Part shown: piece by piece, positions 61,871 to 64,000 of the stretch
Position numbering within the stretch: position 1 is the first letter of the stretch
How the letters are laid out: each line of letters opens with the position of its first letter
Assembly (NCBI GenBank): GCA_023384415.1
Contig: JAHDWJ010000019.1
Location: 80,456 to 144,455 of the forward strand
Direction: 5' to 3'
DNA from: Anaerolineae bacterium
GTDB lineage: Bacteria; Chloroflexota; Anaerolineae; Promineifilales; Promineifilaceae
DNA length: 64,000 nucleotides
Program-made: the position numbers and the translations under genes
The notes under the pieces: model-generated
What the model saw: the letters and a program-made list of their open reading frames with translations, nothing else
Told to the model about the DNA's origin: nothing
Databases searched by the model: none

Positions 61871-63421
61871 ATGGCTCTATCCATAACCAGACCGGCAGAA
61901 GACTCTTACACCCAATTGAAAAACAAACCACGGCTGCGTTTGCTGAGGTTCAATCTGGCGTTTCTTATTGTCCTGATTAGCTCCCTGCGGCTGACGGCTG
62001 CCGACGCCGCGGCGCAAATGAACGGGAACAGCCCGGCCATTGATGCCTTCATCCAGGAACGCATGGACAGCCTGAACATCCCAGGCGCGGCGTTGGCCAT
62101 CGTGCGGCATGACGAGATTGTCCATCTGGCGGGTTACGGCGTCGCCAACGAAGCGGGCGACCCGGTGACGCCACAAACGCCGTTTTTGTTGGCTTCGTTG
62201 AGTAAACCGGTAACGGCCGTGGCCGTCATGCAGCTTGTCGAAGCGGGGCAAATTGACCTGGATGCGCCTATTCAACAATATCTGCCCTGGCTCCTGCCCG
62301 ACACGCCCATCACTGTGCGCCAATTGCTGCACCAGACCAGCGGCCTGGATGAAACGCAGGGCTACCGGCGCAATTTGGAGCCGGACGGCCCCGACGCGCT
62401 GGCAGCCAGCATTTGGCGGCTGGCGGATACCGAACTGAACAACCCACCCGGCGCGGCGTTTGAATATTCCAACAGCAACTACGACATTCTGGGACTGCTG
62501 ATTGAATCAGTGACTGGCCAATCCTATGGCGACTACATTCAGGCCAACATCTTTAACCCACTAGAGATGAGCAGCTCGTTCACCTCTTTGGAAAGCGCCC
62601 GCGTCGCTGGGATGAGCAGCGCCTTTTACCCCTTCTTTGGGCGGCAAACCAGCTTTGATGACTGGATGCCCTACACACGAGCGGTGCAGCCCTCGGCCGG
62701 GCTGATTGGCAGCGCGGAAGATATGGCTCATTTTGTATTGGCGCAGTTGCAAAACGGCCGTTACCAATCCACCCAACTCCTTTCCCCCGCCAGCCTCACC
62801 GCGCTGCACATGCCTGATCCTGCGACCGGCCCTGGCGTGCAATACGCCATGGGCTGGGCCGTCTGGCCGTTTGACGACGCCGCATTGCCCGGCGACGAAC
62901 CCCCAACCGCCCTCTCGCACGGCGGCGAATGGCTGGGATTTAGCAATCTCATCCTGTTCATGCCTGAATATGATTTGGGTGTGGTGCTGCTGATGAACGG
63001 CCCTGGGCCCACCAACGGCTCCGCTTTCAGCAACGTCGCCTTTGACGTGGCGCTGCTGGCGTTGGGGCTGGAGGCGCAGCGCTATCCGCCGCAAGAAGAT
63101 TGGCTGACGCAAAATTTACGGCCGTTGGCGATTATCCTCATCCTGCTCTTGCTGGTGAGTGGGGCAATCGCCATCCGGCGGCTGCGCGGCGTAAACTTCA
63201 GCCGCCGCGACGGCTTGTTCTTCACCGCGCTGGCGCTGATTGATCTGGCGCTGGTCGGCTACCTGCTTTTTGTCCGCCTGCCCGCCGCCACCAGCGTGCC
63301 CCTGACCCTGCGTTTTGAACCTGACCTGGGGCTGTTGCTGCTGGTTATTCTGCTGTTGACGCTCGGATGGGGGTTGCTTCGTTCGTTGTGGGCCGTGTGG
63401 CGCTGGCAGGCCAGCAATTGA
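61871..63421 (+). CDS. serine hydrolase, class C beta-lactamase-like, with C-terminal membrane helices
   Basis: 516 residues from ATG 61871. A hydrophobic segment (about 25-45) is a signal or anchor. Catalytic motifs SLSKPV (SxxK), YSNSNYD (YxN) and HGGEW are intact, as in the AmpC/penicillin-binding-like peptidase S12 family. Three hydrophobic helices at about 400-505 give a membrane tail. Probably cuts a peptide or ester outside the cell. G+C at third positions is higher than in the rest of the window; no GCGGCCGC, but ACGGCCGT three times. Confidence 0.85.
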   Translation: MALSITRPAEDSYTQLKNKPRLRLLRFNLAFLIVLISSLRLTAADAAAQMNGNSPAIDAFIQERMDSLNIPGAALAIVRHDEIVHLAGYGVANEAGDPVTPQTPFLLASLSKPVTAVAVMQLVEAGQIDLDAPIQQYLPWLLPDTPITVRQLLHQTSGLDETQGYRRNLEPDGPDALAASIWRLADTELNNPPGAAFEYSNSNYDILGLLIESVTGQSYGDYIQANIFNPLEMSSSFTSLESARVAGMSSAFYPFFGRQTSFDDWMPYTRAVQPSAGLIGSAEDMAHFVLAQLQNGRYQSTQLLSPASLTALHMPDPATGPGVQYAMGWAVWPFDDAALPGDEPPTALSHGGEWLGFSNLILFMPEYDLGVVLLMNGPGPTNGSAFSNVAFDVALLALGLEAQRYPPQEDWLTQNLRPLAIILILLLLVSGAIAIRRLRGVNFSRRDGLFFTALALIDLALVGYLLFVRLPAATSVPLTLRFEPDLGLLLLVILLLTLGWGLLRSLWAVWRWQASN

Positions 63422-63500
63422 CCGCACTAAAAAACAAGGAGAGATGGTAAACTGTGCCCTATGACTGACCAACTCATAACCAATCCGGAACAAGTGACAA

Positions 63501-63650
63501 ATGAATGAATGGTTAACGGCCGTTCTCACCCGCAGCGGCGCACTCACTCAGGGCAGCGTGGCGCGGGTTGACATGGCCGACGGCCGGGGCAACTGGTCAA
63601 CCAGCGGCTCATTGCAATTGCACTACAGCCCAGACGCGCAGGGCGAACGG
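63501..63650 (+). pseudogene. N-terminal fragment of a phosphotransferase-like gene
   Basis: MNEWLTAVLTRSGALTQGSV then STSGSLQLHYSPDAQGER resembles the beginning of APH/ecdysteroid-kinase-like proteins. After SPDAQGER the frame loses coding character. The break lies at ACGGCCGT (63646-63653). Confidence 0.45.
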
Positions 63651-64000
63651 CCGTCGCGCCTACGAAATCGCCCAACAGCGCAGGGTCAATTTTCGCCCTA
63701 TTTACCTGTATATCTCCGACGAAGCGGTCTGGCGGGAGCGGCTAGCGCAGCGCGCCCGGCAGTTTCCCGATGCACCTGTGGCCACCTGGACGCAGGTGGA
63801 TACGCAACGGCGCTACTTCCAACCCTGGCAGCCGGGTCAGGCCCTTTTTCTGGACGGTCTGAACAGCGTGGGAGATAACTTTACGGCCGCGATGGCGTTT
63901 ATTGCCAACCCAACTGTCCGTCTGACAGGTTGGGAAAGGTGTAATTACCTAAATTTGGCGCAAATTAGCGACAGTTCCATCACGAGCCAGGAAAGAAGAA
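63651..64000 (+). pseudogene. C-terminal fragment of a P-loop kinase-like gene, open at the window end
   Basis: In another frame from 63651: RAYEIAQQRRVNFRPIYLYI, then SDEAVWRERLAQRARQFPDA and GQALFLDGLNSVGDNFTAAM. This is like the C-terminal half of small P-loop kinases with their Arg-rich lid. Start and P-loop are missing. From about 63905 the reading becomes an intergenic-type hairpin (AACTGTCCGTCTGACAGGTT). Confidence 0.4.

Overview
The window looks like a piece of a Chloroflexota chromosome (Anaerolineae/Caldilineae type). This is inferred from gene content, the many proteins with proline/threonine-rich linkers, tandem LytR-CpsA-Psr proteins, DUF5107 and DUF2089/SHOCT-like proteins, and a moderately high G+C. 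A strong signature is the 8-bp palindrome GCGGCCGC. I count about 105 copies by eye between positions 56 and 61195, against roughly two expected. Almost all lie inside genes, read as Ala-Ala-Ala, Arg-Pro or Gly-Arg. The octamer is absent from 22.7-25.7 kb and after 61.2 kb. In the gene pair at 23.2-24.5 kb and in the tail from about 61.5 kb, a sister palindrome, ACGGCCGT, appears instead.

Layout. 1-1.9 kb: end of a multi-spanning GT-C-like membrane protein gene and an HD hydrolase. 2.0-8.4 kb: a four-gene amino-acid ABC importer (AapJQMP type) with two oversized permeases. 8.4-18.1 kb (mostly minus): AlaX-like editing protein, GAF/PAS histidine kinase with a divergent receiver protein, RmlD-like reductase, RNase III, a three-copy 90-bp tandem repeat, FabF, a membrane-anchored helix-hairpin-helix protein, MazG-like pyrophosphohydrolase, a MoaD-MoaE fusion and MoaC. 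18.1-25.1 kb: Nudix hydrolase, a decayed toxin-antitoxin locus, Na/Pi symporter, DUF5107 protein, and a PIN-domain gene coupled to an unrecognised 262-residue partner. 25.1-39.4 kb: an Hsp70-like protein with GyrA-type C-terminal blades, ArgH, a coupled amidase/L,D-transpeptidase pair, FtsH, RdgB, alpha/beta hydrolase, GatB, a family 2 glycosyltransferase and MoaA. 39.5-46.2 kb: three LCP proteins around an ABC-2 permease, then a UMF1 transporter. 46.2-54.2 kb: SpoU methyltransferase, VapB with a nonsense-interrupted VapC, UbiA prenyltransferase, polyphosphate kinase, and a shikimate-pathway cluster (AroQ, a methyltransferase, an AroK-AroB fusion). 54.3-61.1 kb: receiver protein, tRNA-Lys(CTT), then a DUF2089 / SHOCT-like / beta-repeat module with GNAT, SufE and a LiaF-like membrane protein. 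61.1-64 kb: membrane protein, serine hydrolase and an out-of-frame junction of two broken genes.

Functional groupings are amino-acid uptake, molybdopterin synthesis (MoaA, MoaC, MoaDE), aromatic amino-acid synthesis, cell-wall remodelling and glycopolymer attachment, and a probable envelope-sensing module at 55-61 kb. Several addiction modules are broken by a stop codon or frameshift. Intergenic spaces carry several short repeat families: ~103-bp elements with GTAACTACTAA ends, a 48-bp pair, a 101-bp element with 13-bp ends, long perfect hairpins without U-tracts, and low-complexity tracts. One such tract forms the linker of the MoaD-MoaE fusion.
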